Source: Prosapia bicincta (taxonomy: Eukaryota > Arthropoda > Insecta > Hemiptera > Cercopidae). Taken from it: a DNA stretch of 64,000 nt. The position numbers were made by a program, and so were the translations under genes. This document shows positions 61,125 to 64,000 of this stretch, in pieces. Location: NCBI GenBank assembly GCA_036971475.1, contig JBAIZL010000006.1, forward strand, positions 6,855,001 to 6,919,000, given 5' to 3'. The notes under the pieces are model-generated. The model did no database searches. It had not been told where the DNA came from and was given only the letters and a program-made list of their open reading frames with translations. The first letter of the stretch is position 1. Each line of letters opens with the position of its first letter.

Positions 61125-61735
61125 GAGACGACTACAAACAATTACTTGTGAGACGACTACAAACAATTACTTGTGAGACGACTACAAACAATTACTTGTG
61201 AATACTTCAAACAATTACTTGTGAGATGACTACAAACAATTACTTGTGAGACGACTACAAACAATTACTTGTGAGACGACTACAAACAATTACTTGTGAA
61301 GACTTCAAACAATTACTTGTGAGATGACTACAAACAATTACTTGTGAGACGACTACAAACAATTACTTGTGAAGACTTCAAACAATTACTTGTGAGACGA
61401 CTACAAACAATTACTTGTGAGACGACTACAAACAATTACTTGTGAGACGACTACAAACAATTACTTGTGAGAAGACTTCAAACAATTACTTGTGAGACGA
61501 CTACAAACAATTACTTGTGAGACGACTACAAACAATTACTTGTGAGACGACTACAAACAATTACTTGTGAGAAGACTTCAAACAATTACTTGTGAGACGA
61601 CTACAAACAATTACTTGTGAGACGACTACAAACAATTACTTGTGAGACGACTACAAACAATTACTTGTGAGACGACTACAAACAATTACTTGTGAGACGA
61701 CTACAAACAATTACTTGTGAAGACTTCAAACAAAG
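61125..61735. repeat. 25-bp minisatellite, about 25 copies
   Basis: The unit is GAGACGACTACAAACAATTA plus CTTGT. Twenty-four complete ACAATTACTTGTG blocks were counted, plus a final partial copy. A variant unit with (A)GAAGACTTC or AATACTTC replacing GAGACGACTAC recurs at copies 4, 8, 11, 15, 19 and 25, giving a higher-order period of three to six units. The array ends about 90 bp from the donor of the 61.8-kb CCDC22 exon. Confidence 0.95.
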
Positions 61736-61825
61736 GTTCTCACACTTTATATTATTACAAACTAAATTGTTTATAGTTTACACAATTTATTATATGATAC
61801 ACATGAAATCTTAATACTTCCTTAC

Positions 61826-62062
61826 CATTTTACTTGAAAGCCTTTTTCTAGCATCTTGATATCGCCTTTCTAAAGGTGTTTTATGCTTTTCCCACTGTGC
61901 TGCTAATGATAGTAACTTCTGTGATGTTGTCTCTTGCAGTGCCTCTAGTTTTTCCATATTCGCAGCACTTTCAGGTAGTAATGCAAAAGCCTTACTTTGG
62001 ACTTCCAATTCTTTTTGTTTTTCCCTGTAAGATTCTTCTTCTTTAATTCTTTCTTCAGTTAT
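61826..62062 (-). CDS. CCDC22: CCDC22 exon (first in window)
   Basis: A 237-nt exon, phase 0 on both sides (acceptor TTACTAG, donor AAAATG/GTAAGG), encoding 79 residues. It starts ITEERIKEEESYREKQKELE, continues SKAFALLPESAANMEKLEAL and LLSLAAQWEKHKTPLERRY, and ends LSSKM. The KAF.LLP...N..KL and L..QWE.HR.PL patterns are characteristic of CCDC22. The upstream exons with the N-terminal NN-CH domain are not in the window. Confidence 0.92.
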
Positions 62063-62661
62063 CTAGTAATCAAAGTATAACATTCGAATTTAATAAAAGA
62101 AATAGAAGGACAACTATCATATATGCTTCATTTTACACTGGATTATCTTGTGTAAATATTTTACTACTGGCTTCTGATTTGTCATAGCTTAATGAAAAGT
62201 AACAACAAATGAATGCCTAGTTCTTTTTATTAAAATTTTGTAGAGTTACAATAATAGCCATTATTAGGGATGGGCCGATACCTAACATTTTCGATTCTGA
62301 TTCTCAAAATTTTCTTACGATTCTAGATTCTTTAAAGTTATATAGAGCTACATGATATTCTCTAATAATGAATTTAGTTAACATCTTGGTCATATGGTGA
62401 AACCTTTAAAAGTTCCGTTTTAATGTAATAGGTTACACAAAACATTCTACTTTGATTTATGAATAGGAATTTCTGAAAGCATGACAAATTTATCGGATAA
62501 AAGTAATGATTCATTTAAAATTACAAATTTGAACTTCAGTTCACAATTACAATATAACTTCAGTAATAGCCATTTCAGTTTGTACAACTAGATAAAGTAG
62601 AACTACCTTTTCTTTGTTTTGTTTTGACATCTATGAAGCAGTGGCGGTATGAGACGAAATG

Positions 62662-62717
62662 GGAGAGGGAGAGAGAGAGAGAGAGAGAGAAAGAAAGAGA
62701 GAGAGAGAGAGAGAGAG
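62662..62717. repeat. (GA)n microsatellite
   Basis: An interrupted GA run inside the hAT-like element. The Ser/Leu-rich frames on the minus strand over it are artefacts. Confidence 0.95.
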
Positions 62718-62820
62718 CTAAGCCCGCACAAGTGAGTATGAGACAGTAGAGCGAGATGAGCGGTGACAAACAGACCAGAATTGCTTCCGAGCGACTTTGT
62801 TGTCACAACAAAAATATTAA

Positions 62821-63048
62821 CTTACACTTTTAAAATGTTTTAAACTTGCCTATAGTAGCACTTACTTTGCTTGTTGAGGACGGCCGTTTCGGGAGATGTG
62901 TCCCTTTGTCAACTCAGACATAGGGACACATCAACCGAAACGGCCGTCCTCAACAAGCAAAGTAAGTGCTACTATAGGCAAGTTTAAAACAATTTAAAAG
63001 TGTAAGTGATTACTAGTAGCTCACGCGAAGATGAAATCAACAAATGTT
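62821..63048. mobile_element. Foldback element (family F2, short form)
   Basis: AAAAATATTAA at 62810-62820 and 63049-63059 is an 11-bp target duplication. The arms (CTTGCCTATAGTAGCACTTA and inverse) are almost perfect around a short loop, with CCGAAACGGCC in the right arm. The one-sided tail of about 40 bp at the right matches, inverted, the left tail of 9791-10293. Confidence 0.85.
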
Positions 63049-63309
63049 AAAAATATTAATAATATTTTCTTTAAATCAAATAGGCTTTTGCTTTAATCCT
63101 TTAATTCAATCAAAGCAACTAGTACATAAATAAGGCATGTTGATAATTAATTATTTTTCCAATAAATTACACCGCACACATATTATAACAGTTAAAACAA
63201 AACAAGAATCGGAATCGGCACTTTAATCAAGAATCTAGTATTGACAATTACTCGATACTATTATAATCCACGATTCCTGGAATTGAGAATAGGAATCGGC
63301 CCATCCCTA

Positions 63310-63610
63310 GTAATTATGATGTAAACATCTCAAATTTCTTTACAAACCATAAGCAGCAACAAATCAAACAATAGATTTTCCTAAAGAAAGCTTCAAATCT
63401 CCATAACCAAACGAATGCTGATGAAACACTCAAATATGTATGTTGTCCTCACCAACTCCTAGCAAGTGTTAAATGATGCCATTTGCATTGGCATTCTACT
63501 GTTTATAGTGTGACTTCAAAAGGTTGTAAACATTTAATCAGGCTGTCAACTGGGGAATATGTTATGATTCAATTTGTGACAAGCAACTTTTGTAATATAG
63601 ATCTTTGAGA
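63310..63610. other. Nothing recognised
   Basis: AT-rich sequence upstream (for the minus strand) of the first CCDC22 exon; no further exon was seen. Confidence 0.4.
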
Positions 63611-63626
63611 AGTTCATTTCTAGCTA

Positions 63627-63702
63627 AAGAAAGCTGGCTCATTACCAAAGAGCGCTAGACTTTGAACATGAAGATACTCAATTCGAATCCGACATAGACC
63701 CC
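63627..63702 (+). pseudogene. tRNA-Gln-like pseudogene or SINE head
   Basis: A GCTC/GAGC D-stem, an A box-like TGGCTCATTACC (63634) and a B box-like ATTCGAATCC (63681) sit 46-47 nt apart, the tRNA spacing. The anticodon loop CTTTGAA would give TTG (Gln). The 3' half of the anticodon stem does not pair and the T stem is altered, so this is not a functional tRNA. Confidence 0.4.
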
Positions 63703-64000
63703 CCAAATTTTACACTTTAATTATGGAATAAATATTTTTTTTAAACTGCATAAACATCAATTGTCATCCACTATCGGTTAAAACAATGTATCTGAACTTA
63801 ATTGGATGAATAAACACGTATGTTATTTACAATTTAAAATTTGTACAAGATATATATCAGGAGAGTGTGAGCTGGTAGAAGGAATTCAATAATACTACTA
63901 CAGTGACAAGAACGTGTTTCTGTTCTGGAATAGTAGACCCTTTCAGCTATTCAATTCTACATTCTATGATGTCTTCTGCATATGCAGTCCCACTATTTAA
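63703..64000. other. Nothing recognised
   Basis: AT-rich end of the window without a supported feature. Confidence 0.4.

Larger units (their letters stand above)
62265..63309. mobile_element. hAT-like non-autonomous element with nested repeats
   Basis: Ends TAGGGATGGGCCGATACC (62265) and, inverted from 63309, TAGGGATGGGCCGATTCC are flanked by GCCATTAT and GTAATTAT, an 8-bp target duplication with two differences, as for hAT elements. There is no transposase. It contains a (GA)n tract (62662-62717) and a foldback (62821-63048). Partial relatives lie at 22447-23109 and 60131-60330. Confidence 0.75.

Noticed and set aside
61125..61735. Regular 25-bp repeats that could be mistaken for a CRISPR array
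   Set aside because: Units are directly adjacent with no unique spacers and lie in a eukaryotic intron; this is a minisatellite.
62575..62806. Ser/Leu-repeat reading frames
   Set aside because: Produced by the (GA)n microsatellite read on the minus strand.

Overview
This is AT-rich animal DNA, not prokaryotic: protein-coding sequence is split into short exons with GT/AG borders separated by multi-kilobase introns. The mobile elements (mariner, piggyBac, pogo/Tigger, an I-type LINE with a TAA-repeat tail, Helitron, Penelope-like elements) suggest an arthropod, probably an insect with a large genome. A hemipteran would fit, but that is a guess.

Only two host genes are supported, both on the minus strand. 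(1) The 3' half of CCDC22, a COMMD/CCC-complex coiled-coil protein, is carried by five phase-consistent exons at 61826-62062, 56894-57033, 52541-52706, 49788-49922 and 44785-44907 (266 residues to the stop). Its N-terminal exons lie beyond the right edge. (2) A four-exon gene at 28199-28358, 16678-16787, 9517-9655 and 4010-4559 has matching splice phases and encodes a protein of about 318 residues with hydrophobic segments near the C-terminus; I do not recognise the family. A single exon-like piece at 8972-9174 (+) is a weak third candidate.

The rest is introns and intergenic DNA filled with decayed mobile elements. Left part (1-28 kb): two mariners, two piggyBac derivatives without a DDE domain, an I-clade LINE 3' end, a nested pogo-like element, a piggyBac transposase remnant and a Helitron helicase fragment. 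Middle (28-44 kb): an old I-like remnant, a MITE, a Tigger remnant, an element with long inverted repeats, an eroded satellite-like array and several foldbacks. Right part (44-64 kb): the CCDC22 introns with a third mariner, a short LINE copy, a 25-bp minisatellite, (TA)n tracts and a dense set of Penelope-like (PLE) sequences.

The most striking pattern is the number of palindromic (foldback) elements, about 17 copies in roughly ten families. Several have target-site duplications of about 8-13 bp and a one-sided tail of about 35-40 bp. Many carry a small hairpin directly before GAAA, and one copy has the exact CTGATGA box of a hammerhead ribozyme. Two loci encode PLE GIY-YIG endonuclease sequence (59070-60127, and both arms of 48044-49295). 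I infer that most of these foldbacks are head-to-head, non-autonomous PLE terminal repeats. All similarity statements are by eye; no search was run.
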